This document shows, piece after piece, positions 7,788 to 15,433 of a DNA stretch of 18,208 nt; the first letter of the stretch is position 1, and every line of letters begins with the position of its first letter. Origin of the DNA: Clostridia bacterium. Lineage in GTDB: Bacteria; Bacillota_A; Clostridia; UBA1381. Below the pieces are notes generated by a model. It ran no database searches and was not told the DNA's origin. It worked only from the letters and a program-made list of their open reading frames with translations. The position numbers were made by a program, and so were the translations under genes. The stretch spans positions 1 to 18,208 of the forward strand of contig JAFSSG010000022.1 in assembly GCA_017451145.1 (NCBI GenBank), in the 5' to 3' direction.

Positions 7788-8234
7788 TTAAAGAGCTGTA
7801 ACAGTTACCTTTAAAGTTCCTACTACATTCGGGTATATTTTAACTTCAACGTTTGTAGTGCCTAAAACCTTGATTCCGTCAGGCATAACAAATTTTTTCT
7901 TGTCAATTTTTATGTGATGTTGCATTGTAAGAGCCTCTGCAACGTCTTTTGAGGTGATAGAACCGAAAAGTTTTCCGTTTTCACCTGCTTTTGCAGAAAG
8001 CAAAACTTCAACCTTTTCCATCTTTTCCTTTTGTGCGACAGCTTCCTCCAAAGCCATTTGCTGATGGTATGCCTCTGCCTCGTTTTTGCCGTGAAGAATA
8101 TTCATATTTGTATTGTTTGCCTCACTTGCAAGTTTTTTCGGGAGCAGGTAATTCCTTGCATATCCGTCAGAAACCTCAACGAGCTGTCCCTTTTTGCCCT
8201 GTCCTTTTATGTCCTGATTAAGTATAACCTTCAT
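7788..8234 (-). CDS. rplI: 50S ribosomal protein L9
   Basis: L9 binds domain V of 23S rRNA near the L1 stalk and helps keep reading frame. The sequence shows the L9 N-terminal signature (MKVILNQDIKGQGKKG, then the YARNYLLPKKLA motif), a long central helix (about 50-75), and a C-terminal domain with GKLFGSITSKD. The ATG at 8234 gives 148 aa, the usual L9 length, and lies nine bases after AAAGGA. An in-frame TTG at 8243 touches that ribosome site and is rejected. It starts five bases after the gdpP stop codon, so it is coupled to gdpP. Confidence 0.97.
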   Translation of the reverse strand: MKVILNQDIKGQGKKGQLVEVSDGYARNYLLPKKLASEANNTNMNILHGKNEAEAYHQQMALEEAVAQKEKMEKVEVLLSAKAGENGKLFGSITSKDVAEALTMQHHIKIDKKKFVMPDGIKVLGTTNVEVKIYPNVVGTLKVTVTAL

Positions 8235-8239
8235 TATTA

Positions 8240-10240
8240 TCAATCCTTTCTGTTTTCCTTTATATACTCGTCTATCGCCGATTTCAAAGCAGTAAGTGCC
8301 TCGTCAAAATCGTTTGTTTTAAGCTGTGCTCCCGAAACGGTAGAATGACCGCCTCCGCCGAGCTTTTCGGCAATCAGCTGAACGTTGATGTCGCCTAATG
8401 AACGTGCGGAAAGGTTAATTTCGCCGTCGATTTTGTAGAGTACAAAGGCTGCTGCTATGTTGTTTATATTTAACATATCGTCCGCCGCTTGAGAGGAGAT
8501 AACACGCATATTCGGATAATTTTCTCGGCAAACGGAAATGAGTATATTGTCCGCTACTGTTTCGGAATTTTCGACAATTTTTGCACGTTTTATATAATCG
8601 TCCTTGTCCGAATCGAAAAGCTTTCGCACTTCGGCGGTATTAAGCCCGTATCTTCTGAGGTACGACGCCGATTCAAAGGTGCGTACACCTGTTTTTACGG
8701 TAAAGTTTTTCGTGTCCATCAGGATTCCTACATACAGTGCCTTAGCCTCAAAAGGCGTGAGTTTTTTGTCGATATCAATGTACTGCAAAATCTCAGCAAC
8801 CATTTCACAGGTCGAGGAGGCGTATGGCTCGTGGTATATTAGGGAAGTGTTCGATATAAAATCGGTGCTTCTTCTGTGATGGTCGATAAGTACGACTTTT
8901 GTGGTTTTGTCAAGTAAATCTGCGTCGGGCAACATTGACGGACGGTGAGTGTCCAAAACGACTAACAAGGTGTTCATCGTGATAATTTCCTCAGCCTCTT
9001 CGGTGGAAATTATAAGTCCTGCGTATTCTTCGATTTTGTCCGCCTCGTCCTTTAAACGTTTAACGGCAGGGGAATTATCCATAACAATGTACGGCGTTTT
9101 CCCCAAAATCCTTACGGCACGTTGCAGTCCGATTGCCGCCCCGAAAGAGTCGTAATCAAGCCCTGCGTGTCCCATAAAAATAATCTTGTCGGAGTTTAGG
9201 ATAAAGTCCTTTAATGCTACTGAAAATGCGCGTGTTTTTACACGTGTGCTTTTTTCGTAGTCTTTTGCAATACCGCCGAAAAAGCTGTACTGTGTGGCGT
9301 CCTTAACAGCCGCCTGGTCGCCGCCGCGTCCTAACGCCATATCGATAGCGGCACGGGCATAAGAATTGTTTTCAAGAATTGTTCCTCCGACGCCGATGCC
9401 TATACTTATGGTAATTGGGAGCTTGACAGAATCTCCGAGACCTCTGACAAGCTCTAAAATGTCAAATTTCTTTTGGATATAATCCTTTAAATACCGATGC
9501 TCAAAAAGCACCAAGTATCTGTCACGTTCGGTTTTCTTTAAAACGCCCTTGCTTTCCGACACCCAAGCGATTATATACTTGTTTATTTTCGCCATTGTCT
9601 GCTGTGATTCCGAATCGTCCATTTTCTGAAAAATTTCGTCATAGTTGTCTATGTTGATTATGGCGATATCTGTTTTTTCGTCCTCATATCTTTTTCTAAG
9701 ATTTTCTGTTTCCGTTTTGTCTATAAAATAGAGCAAAACGGTAAAATCGGGATTTTCGGCAGTGGAAATATCGCTTTTGATAATGTCGCCTACAACGTTG
9801 TATTTATGCCCCTTGTAAGACGCATAGGTATAAATGCTTCCTGTCGATTTCAGTATTTCCGACCATCTCAGTTCGGGCATAATATCGCTGATAACCACAT
9901 TGTAAAGCTCGGAAGAATCTACCATTTCAGAAAAAAGGTCATTAAACCACGAAATCTGACCGTTGATTTTAAGAACGGCCATAGGCAGAGGGAATTTGCT
10001 TATTGCGTCCCCAGACATACCTTCCTTCTTTTCGGTAATCATCTTTACATACTCGGAAAAGCTCACACGGCTCTTTTTTTCAAATATCGCAGAACATACC
10101 GTAAGCAAAACCGCAGACAAAATAAAAATAGCAAAATCAATAGTGTTTTCCGAAAGCAGAGAATATATAGATGCAGCTATTAAAACCAGATCGGCAAATA
10201 AAGTTGCATAGATATTTCCGCCGTTTATGCGTTTTTTCAT
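8240..10240 (-). CDS. gdpP: GdpP (YybT)-type cyclic-di-AMP phosphodiesterase
   Basis: GdpP hydrolyses c-di-AMP to pApA and so affects wall, potassium and osmotic homeostasis. The 666-aa protein has two N-terminal membrane segments (about 12-30 and 34-52), a PAS-like domain (about 80-175) and a degenerate GGDEF domain (about 185-320, with GRGGDQAAVK near its end). A DHH-DHHA1 phosphodiesterase follows. Metal-binding residues are visible: H358-x3-D362-x-D364, D430, D453-H454-H455 and D509. The DHHA1 motif GGGGH is at 628-632. All expected catalytic residues are present. The ATG is preceded by AGGAG with five bases between, and it has its own promoter (10306-10334), so it heads the minus-strand operon. 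Confidence 0.94.
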   Translation of the reverse strand: MKKRINGGNIYATLFADLVLIAASIYSLLSENTIDFAIFILSAVLLTVCSAIFEKKSRVSFSEYVKMITEKKEGMSGDAISKFPLPMAVLKINGQISWFNDLFSEMVDSSELYNVVISDIMPELRWSEILKSTGSIYTYASYKGHKYNVVGDIIKSDISTAENPDFTVLLYFIDKTETENLRKRYEDEKTDIAIINIDNYDEIFQKMDDSESQQTMAKINKYIIAWVSESKGVLKKTERDRYLVLFEHRYLKDYIQKKFDILELVRGLGDSVKLPITISIGIGVGGTILENNSYARAAIDMALGRGGDQAAVKDATQYSFFGGIAKDYEKSTRVKTRAFSVALKDFILNSDKIIFMGHAGLDYDSFGAAIGLQRAVRILGKTPYIVMDNSPAVKRLKDEADKIEEYAGLIISTEEAEEIITMNTLLVVLDTHRPSMLPDADLLDKTTKVVLIDHHRRSTDFISNTSLIYHEPYASSTCEMVAEILQYIDIDKKLTPFEAKALYVGILMDTKNFTVKTGVRTFESASYLRRYGLNTAEVRKLFDSDKDDYIKRAKIVENSETVADNILISVCRENYPNMRVISSQAADDMLNINNIAAAFVLYKIDGEINLSARSLGDINVQLIAEKLGGGGHSTVSGAQLKTNDFDEALTALKSAIDEYIKENRKD

Positions 10241-10305
10241 AAAGACTCCTTAATAAGTCAAAATGACTTTAAATTCCAAAATAGCAATATTTTACTTATT
10301 ATATC

Positions 10306-10334
10306 ATTTTATCACATATATTATGAATAGTCAA
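10306..10334 (-). promoter_or_regulatory. Promoter of the gdpP operon
   Basis: On the minus strand, -35 TTGACT (10334-10329), a 17-base spacer and -10 TAAAAT (10311-10306). A second TATAAT-like hexamer lies a few bases downstream (10303-10298) but has no matching -35. The predicted leader to the gdpP ATG is about 60 bases. Confidence 0.6.
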
Positions 10335-10348
10335 TAGTTAAAAAACTG

Positions 10349-10377
10349 TTGTAATTTTGAAAAATGTGTGATATAAT
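10349..10377 (+). promoter_or_regulatory. Promoter of the plus-strand purine-salvage operon
   Basis: -35 TTGTAA (10349-10354), a 17-base spacer and a perfect -10 TATAAT (10372-10377). A TG one base upstream of the -10 forms an extended -10. Its -35 begins 15 bases from that of the divergent gdpP promoter, so the two promoters are back to back and could interfere or share control. Confidence 0.65.
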
Positions 10378-10438
10378 AGGTGGGAATTGTTAAAATGACG
10401 AAAAGTTGTTATATACTGTCAGTATCAGGAGGGACAAA

Positions 10439-10987
10439 ATGGATTTTAAAACCACTTTAAACGGACGGGAATACGGACTTCCCATAATCGAGATAAAGGA
10501 GGGCTTAAGTATTGCGGTTTTCGATATGCTTTCTTCAAAGAAGCTGTCGGACGATGCAAGTGAGGCACTCTACAATGTACTTAAAAACTCAGACCTTGAC
10601 TTGTCAAAGGTCGATGTCGTAATTTCTGCCGAAACAAAAGGCGTTATTCTGGCATACAGAATTGCCGGATATTTAGGCTGTGAAATGACGATTTTGCGTA
10701 AAGAACAGAAGATTTATCATAAGAATGTAACCAAGGGAGCAGTAAATACATACACCACAAAGGACGAACATTATCTGTATCTTGATAATAACCAGATCCC
10801 CAAGCTGAAGGACAAAAATGTCCTTATAGTTGACGATGTTGTTTCCACAGGCTCGTCGCTTTCTGCTATTGAAAGCATTTTGGAACAGGTGGGTGCTAAG
10901 GTTTTTGCAAAAGCGTTTGTCTTTGCTGAGGGAGAAGCGGCAGAGCGTGACGATATTCTCTTCGTAAATCCGCTTCCGCTCTTGTAA
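10439..10987 (+). CDS. Purine-type phosphoribosyltransferase (adenine phosphoribosyltransferase-like)
   Basis: Type I phosphoribosyltransferases join a base to PRPP, making a nucleotide and pyrophosphate. The 182-aa protein has the PRPP-binding motif VLIVDDVVSTGSS (128-140). An upstream segment, ISAETKGVILAYRIAGYLG (62-80), resembles the region before the active site in adenine and xanthine phosphoribosyltransferases. The size fits this group. Base preference is not certain; adenine is favoured because mtnN, which releases adenine, follows seven bases later. The start ATG comes six bases after AGGAGG; a TTG further upstream has no ribosome site. It is first in the plus-strand operon behind an extended -10 promoter. 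No riboswitch-like fold was seen in the short leader. Confidence 0.8.
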   Translation: MDFKTTLNGREYGLPIIEIKEGLSIAVFDMLSSKKLSDDASEALYNVLKNSDLDLSKVDVVISAETKGVILAYRIAGYLGCEMTILRKEQKIYHKNVTKGAVNTYTTKDEHYLYLDNNQIPKLKDKNVLIVDDVVSTGSSLSAIESILEQVGAKVFAKAFVFAEGEAAERDDILFVNPLPLL

Positions 10988-10994
10988 TACGGCT

Positions 10995-11681
10995 ATGATT
11001 GGCATTATAGGAGCTATGGACATCGAAGTTGAAGGCTTAAAAAGCCTTTTAAAAGATGTCAGGGAGGAAAAAATAAGCGGTATAACCTTTGTAAAAGGCA
11101 GTTTTAACGGCAAAGATACAGTTGTTGCAAAATGCGGAATAGGCAAGGTTTTTGCCGCAATCTGTACGCAGACTATGATTATGGCGTTTAAACCCGAAAT
11201 CATAATAAATATCGGCGTGGCAGGAGGACTTTGCGAAGCCTTGAATGTAGGCGATATCGTCATTGCGGACAGCGTTGTTCAGCACGATATGGACACAACG
11301 CCTTTGGGTGAACCGAGAGGGTATTTATCGGAAATCGGACTTGTTAAAATACCGGCGGACGAAAAAATTTACAAAACATTATTGGGTGCAACGGAAAAAA
11401 TCGGAATAAAAGCGGTTTTGGGAACGGTTGCGTCAGGCGATATATTTGTTTCGGACAGCGGAAAGAAACAGTTTATAAAAGACGTTTTTTCCGCATCAGC
11501 CTGTGAGATGGAGGGTGCAAGTATCGGACAGGTCTGCTATGTCAATAAAGTGCCTTTTGGCGTTTTACGGGCGATAAGCGACTCTGCAAACGGCGATGCA
11601 AATATGGATTTTCCGACCTTTGCCAAAATGGCGGCGGAAAATTCGATAAAAGTGATAAAAGAATTCATAAATACATTTTAG
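10995..11681 (+). CDS. mtnN: 5'-Methylthioadenosine/S-adenosylhomocysteine nucleosidase
   Basis: MtnN cleaves the glycosidic bond of methylthioadenosine, S-adenosylhomocysteine and 5'-deoxyadenosine, yielding adenine plus the sugar. The 228-aa protein has the N-terminal GIIGAMDIEV with the acid at Glu11, NIGVAGGL (72-79), SGDIFVSD (147-154), the ribose-binding CEMEGASIGQVCY (170-182, with Glu173) and the catalytic Asp196 in RAISDSAN. All catalytic positions appear intact. It begins seven bases after the phosphoribosyltransferase stop with no clear ribosome site, so it probably depends on translational coupling. Confidence 0.94.
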   Translation: MIGIIGAMDIEVEGLKSLLKDVREEKISGITFVKGSFNGKDTVVAKCGIGKVFAAICTQTMIMAFKPEIIINIGVAGGLCEALNVGDIVIADSVVQHDMDTTPLGEPRGYLSEIGLVKIPADEKIYKTLLGATEKIGIKAVLGTVASGDIFVSDSGKKQFIKDVFSASACEMEGASIGQVCYVNKVPFGVLRAISDSANGDANMDFPTFAKMAAENSIKVIKEFINTF

Positions 11682-11692
11682 AGGGTAACAAA

Positions 11693-12235
11693 ATGGATTT
11701 TACAGAAGCGACGTTAGACACAAAAGAGATTTACAGCGGAAGAATTATACATGTCAAAGAGGATATCGTAAGGCTCCCAAACGGGAAAACGGCAGGACGC
11801 GAACTTGTTTTGCATAACGGCGGTGTTGCGGTTCTTGCAATCGATGATGACAAAAATATTTTTATGGTAAAGCAGTACCGCAAACCTTATGACGAGGTGG
11901 TTTTGGAAATTCCTGCAGGAAAGCTTGAAAAGGACGAAAACCCATACGATGCGGGACTTCGTGAGCTTCGTGAGGAAACGGGATATACGGCAAAGGAGTA
12001 TAAATTTATCGGAAAATGCTATCCGTCACCGGGGTATCTTAATGAAGTGATACATATGTATTTTGCCGAAAATCTCGAATTTGTCGGGCAGGAGCTTGAC
12101 AGCGGTGAGTTTTTGGAAGTGGTAAAAATCCCATTTTCAAAAGCTGTAAAAATGGTTTTGGAAAATGAAATTGTTGACGCGAAAACGCAGGTGGCAATTT
12201 TAAAAGTAAATAAAATTTTAAATGAGGAGAAGTGA
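11693..12235 (+). CDS. NUDIX hydrolase, ADP-ribose pyrophosphatase type
   Basis: The enzyme probably hydrolyses ADP-ribose to AMP and ribose 5-phosphate. The 180-aa protein has a full Nudix box from Gly76 to Tyr98 (G-x5-E-x7-RELREETGY), preceded by EIPAGK, the arrangement typical of ADP-ribose pyrophosphatases. The motif PSPGYLNEVIHMY just downstream is also usual for that subgroup. The ATG lies after GAGGGT with normal spacing, 11 bases from the mtnN stop. Its AMP product fits the purine-salvage neighbours. Exact substrate preference is inferred from the subgroup and context. Confidence 0.88.
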   Translation: MDFTEATLDTKEIYSGRIIHVKEDIVRLPNGKTAGRELVLHNGGVAVLAIDDDKNIFMVKQYRKPYDEVVLEIPAGKLEKDENPYDAGLRELREETGYTAKEYKFIGKCYPSPGYLNEVIHMYFAENLEFVGQELDSGEFLEVVKIPFSKAVKMVLENEIVDAKTQVAILKVNKILNEEK

Positions 12236-12240
12236 AGAAG

Positions 12241-13503
12241 ATGTATGATTTAGAAAAGGGCTACGAATTGGCGAAAGAGTACTATAATAGGTACGGTATT
12301 GATGTTGATAAGGCTATCGAACTATGCAACAGCATACCGATTTCAATGCACTGTTGGCAGGGCGATGATGTGGCAGGATTTGAGAAATCCGCAGGTGATT
12401 TGTCCGGCGGAATACAGACTACGGGTAATTACATGGGTGCTGCAAGAACACCGGAGGAATTAAGAGCCGATATGGAAAAGGCTATGGAGTATATTCCGGG
12501 TGAACTTAAGGTAAATATTCACGCTAACTATCAGGAAGCAGACGGCGTTGTTGACCGAAACGAAATAGAGCCGAAGCATTTTGAAAAATGGGCTGATTGG
12601 GCAAAGGAAAAGGGCATAGGACTTGACTTCAATCCTACATATTTCTCACATCCCAAGAGCGAAAAAGGTACGCTTTCAAATGCTGACGAAGATATACGGA
12701 ATTTCTGGATTGAACACGGTATAAGATGCCGTAAAATAGGCGGATATTTCCATAAAGTTACAGGTAAAACATGTGTTATTAACCATTGGACTCCCGACGG
12801 CGATAAGGAATTTCCTGTTGATACGATATCTCCGAGACTCAGATTAAAGGACAGCTACGATAAAATCTTCAAGGCTACAAGGCTTGTAAGAGGAGTTGTA
12901 GATGGCATCGAGTCAAAGGTGTTCGGAATAGGACTTGAAAGCTATACGGTAGGCTCACATGAATTCTGCATGGGCTATGTCATGAACGCAAATAAAGACC
13001 ATATAATTATGACACTGGATACAGGTCATTACCATCCTACCGAAATGGTATCAGCAAAGCTTTCGTCGATATTCACATTTGCAAATTCTGTGCTTTTGCA
13101 CCTTTCGCGTCCGGTAAGATGGGACAGCGACCATGTAGTAGCCTTTGATGACGAGCTGAAGGCTATTATGGAAGAGCTTGTGAGACTTGGCAAATTAAAG
13201 GATACATACATTGCAACAGACTTTTTCGATGCATCGATAAACAGAATTTCCGCATGGGTAATAGGTATCAGAAATGTCAGAAAAGCTATGCTTTATGCAC
13301 TTTTGCAGCCGAATGAGGAAATGAAGAAAATTGAAGCTGAGGGCGATGTATCTGCAAGACTTGCATATACTCAGGAATTCAAGGCAGCACCTTTCTCACT
13401 TGTTTGGGATTATTATTGCGAAAAATCGGGCAAGGGAGTAGGTCTTGATTGGCTCAGCGATATTAAAAAGTATGAAAAGGACGTACTCGCAAAGAGAAAT
13501 TAA
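12241..13503 (+). CDS. rhaA: L-rhamnose isomerase
   Basis: RhaA interconverts L-rhamnose and L-rhamnulose with a divalent metal in a TIM barrel. The 420-aa protein shows SMHCWQGDDVAGFE (35-48), GGIQTTGNYMG (56-66), LDFNPTYFSHP (128-138), GLESYTVGSHE (231-241, with metal-ligand-type Glu233), Asp260, His287, the pair Asp295/Asp297 and DFFDAS (327-332). Length matches the family (about 419). ATG at 12241 is preferred because it aligns with the usual N-terminus. A GTG at 12232 is only two bases from AGGAG, although the ATG spacing (11) is slightly long. It starts five bases after the NUDIX stop. No rhamnose kinase, aldolase, mutarotase or regulator is nearby, which is unusual and makes the physiological substrate uncertain. 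Confidence 0.93.
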   Translation: MYDLEKGYELAKEYYNRYGIDVDKAIELCNSIPISMHCWQGDDVAGFEKSAGDLSGGIQTTGNYMGAARTPEELRADMEKAMEYIPGELKVNIHANYQEADGVVDRNEIEPKHFEKWADWAKEKGIGLDFNPTYFSHPKSEKGTLSNADEDIRNFWIEHGIRCRKIGGYFHKVTGKTCVINHWTPDGDKEFPVDTISPRLRLKDSYDKIFKATRLVRGVVDGIESKVFGIGLESYTVGSHEFCMGYVMNANKDHIIMTLDTGHYHPTEMVSAKLSSIFTFANSVLLHLSRPVRWDSDHVVAFDDELKAIMEELVRLGKLKDTYIATDFFDASINRISAWVIGIRNVRKAMLYALLQPNEEMKKIEAEGDVSARLAYTQEFKAAPFSLVWDYYCEKSGKGVGLDWLSDIKKYEKDVLAKRN

Positions 13504-13542
13504 AAAGTTTTCTGTATAGAAAATGAATAAAGGAGCGGTTTT

Positions 13543-13998
13543 ATGAAATGTCCATATTGCGGCTTTATGGAAAGCAAGGTTATTGACTCACGTCCGGCGG
13601 ATGACGGAACATCGATAAGGAGAAGACGCGAGTGCTTGAAATGCCAAAAACGGTTTACAACATACGAAAAGCTTGAAACGATATCATTGGTAGTGGTAAA
13701 GCAGGATAATTCCAGGCAGCCGTATGACCGTGAAAAGATTGTACGTGGCTTGATAAGAGCGTGTGAAAAACGCCCGATCACATACGCACAAATGGAAGAT
13801 ATAGCAGACCAAATCGAGAGCGAACTCTATCAGATGATGTCAAAGGAAGTGACATCAACCGAAATCGGCGAAAAGGTTATGAGTCATTTAAAAGAGCTTG
13901 ACGAGGTCGCATATGTCCGTTTTGCGTCGGTGCATAAGCATTTTTCAAATATTCAGTCCTTTAAATCGGCATTAGAGGAGCTTTTGGATGAGAAATAA
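13543..13998 (+). CDS. nrdR: Transcriptional repressor NrdR
   Basis: NrdR represses ribonucleotide reductase genes in response to bound ATP or dATP. The 151-aa protein has an N-terminal zinc ribbon with Cys3, Cys6, Cys31 and Cys34 (CPYCG and CLKCQKRF), the basic stretch RRRREC, and an ATP-cone domain (about 49-139; VVVKQDNSRQPYDREKI at its start). The start follows AAAGGAG by seven bases. Its end overlaps mnmE by 11 bases. No ribonucleotide reductase gene or clear NrdR box was found in the window, so its targets lie elsewhere. Confidence 0.96.
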   Translation: MKCPYCGFMESKVIDSRPADDGTSIRRRRECLKCQKRFTTYEKLETISLVVVKQDNSRQPYDREKIVRGLIRACEKRPITYAQMEDIADQIESELYQMMSKEVTSTEIGEKVMSHLKELDEVAYVRFASVHKHFSNIQSFKSALEELLDEK

Positions 13999-15337
13999 CG
14001 GTCGCACCATCGCAGCAATTTCCACACCGCAAGGAATAGGCGGAATCTCCGTGATAAGAGTGAGCGGTGATAGTGCAATAGATATTTGCGATAGAATTTT
14101 TAAAGGAAAAAACAGCCTTTTGGATGCAAAATCGCATACCGTAAGCTATGGACATATTGTCGATAAGTCGGGCGAAATAATAGACGAAGTTTTGGTTACG
14201 GTTATGCGTGAACCGAGGACATATACCCGTGAGAATGTCGTTGAAATCAGCACACACGGAGGTTTTGTGGCAGCAAAAAGGGTTTTGGAAACGCTCATTT
14301 TAGGGGGAGCATATCCCGCCGAAGCGGGTGAATTCACAAAACGTGCCTTTTTAAACGGCAGAATCGATCTTTCACAGGCAGAGGGCGTTATCGATATAAT
14401 AAACGCCAAAACTGAGCTGGAGGAAAAAAACGCACTGTTTCAGGCAAAAGGCGGACTGTTCAAGAAAATATCCGAAATAAGAGGAGACCTTGTGCATCTT
14501 GCGGCACAAATGCAGGTTGCAATAGACTATCCAGATGAAGACTTGGAGGACGTGACAACCGACGATATAAAGAACGCACTGCAAAAAGCCGAAAATGCGG
14601 TTTTGCAGATGATCGATACAAGGGACAGCGGACGTATAATAAAGGAAGGCATCAAAACTGCAATAGTCGGCAAAACAAATGTAGGGAAATCCTCGCTCTT
14701 AAACCGACTTGCAGGTGAGGACAGGGCAATCGTGACCGATATTTCAGGAACTACCCGTGACGTAATCGAGGAATTCGTGAATTTGGACGGTGTTCCTTTG
14801 CGGCTTTTGGATACGGCAGGAATACGCGATACAGAGGATGCTGTCGAAAAAATCGGCATAGAAAGAGCGAAAAAAACGATAGACGAAGCGGAGCTCGTCA
14901 TTTTGGTGCTTGATTTGAGTCGGAAAACAGATAACGAAGACGAAACCCTTTTCGAGCTTGTAAAGGACAAAAAGGTCATAACCGTCGCAAATAAATGCGA
15001 TATCAAATCGGAAAATATCGACGCCGACGTGGAATTATCCTCAAAAACAGGCGAAGGAATAGACAAACTTGTAAAAATAATAAAGAAAATGTATAATTTT
15101 GCAGAAATTGATTGGGGAAATTCTGCGGTCATTACAAATGCAAGGCACCTTTCGGCACTCGGACACACTAAAGAGGCATTAAGCCGTGCAATAGAACAGC
15201 TAAACGGCGGAATGCCACAGGATATCGCCGCACTCGACATAAATGAAGCCATTGATTTTTTGGGCGAAATCACGGGTGAAACGGTTTCAGAGGATATTAT
15301 TGCGGAAATTTTCCATAGTTTTTGCGTAGGAAAATGA
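13988..15337 (+). CDS. mnmE: tRNA modification GTPase MnmE (TrmE)
   Basis: MnmE, with MnmG, installs the (carboxymethyl)aminomethyl group on wobble uridine 34 of several tRNAs. The 449-aa protein has the N-terminal folate-binding TrmE domain (about 5-120), a helical domain, and an inserted G domain. G motifs are GKTNVGKSS (228-236), DISGTTRD (251-258), DTAG (275-278) and NKCD (335-338). The C-terminus ends in FCVGK, the expected catalytic-cysteine tail (usually FCIGK). The start follows GAGGAG by seven bases inside the end of nrdR. mnmG, often its neighbour, is absent here; the next gene is an ABC transporter with its own promoter. Confidence 0.96.
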   Translation: MRNNGRTIAAISTPQGIGGISVIRVSGDSAIDICDRIFKGKNSLLDAKSHTVSYGHIVDKSGEIIDEVLVTVMREPRTYTRENVVEISTHGGFVAAKRVLETLILGGAYPAEAGEFTKRAFLNGRIDLSQAEGVIDIINAKTELEEKNALFQAKGGLFKKISEIRGDLVHLAAQMQVAIDYPDEDLEDVTTDDIKNALQKAENAVLQMIDTRDSGRIIKEGIKTAIVGKTNVGKSSLLNRLAGEDRAIVTDISGTTRDVIEEFVNLDGVPLRLLDTAGIRDTEDAVEKIGIERAKKTIDEAELVILVLDLSRKTDNEDETLFELVKDKKVITVANKCDIKSENIDADVELSSKTGEGIDKLVKIIKKMYNFAEIDWGNSAVITNARHLSALGHTKEALSRAIEQLNGGMPQDIAALDINEAIDFLGEITGETVSEDIIAEIFHSFCVGK

Positions 15338-15367
15338 TAAAAAAATAGAATAATTTGTAAAAAAGAC

Positions 15368-15396
15368 TTGCATAATTATAAATGTTTTGTTATAAT
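15368..15396 (+). promoter_or_regulatory. Promoter of the amino-acid ABC transporter operon
   Basis: -35 TTGCAT (15368-15373), a 17-base spacer and a perfect -10 TATAAT (15391-15396), preceded by A-rich DNA. The predicted start near 15403 gives a leader of about 30 bases, ending in GAGGAGG before the ATG. It lies in the 96-base gap after mnmE, where no terminator hairpin was found. Confidence 0.75.
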
Positions 15397-15433
15397 GTGC
15401 GGGTATCATTAAATCTTTGAGGAGGATTTTAAA

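Noticed and set aside
9806..10183. 125-codon plus-strand open frame
   Set aside because: Antisense to the N-terminal part of gdpP and without supporting signals.
10378..10438. Possible purine riboswitch upstream of the phosphoribosyltransferase
   Set aside because: The leader is only about 55 bases and lacks the three-way junction and conserved loop sequences.
10673..11263. 196-codon minus-strand open frame
   Set aside because: Opposes the phosphoribosyltransferase and mtnN genes, which have clear family motifs, and shows no ribosome site or recognisable domain.
13504..13542. Inverted repeat TTTTCT/AGAAAA (13508-13523) before nrdR as a possible NrdR box or terminator
   Set aside because: Does not resemble the NrdR box pattern, has no T-tract, and is short and AT-rich, so chance is likely.
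14527..15273. 248-codon minus-strand open frame
   Set aside because: Lies fully opposite mnmE, whose G-domain motifs are intact. Serine-rich composition marks it as an antisense shadow.
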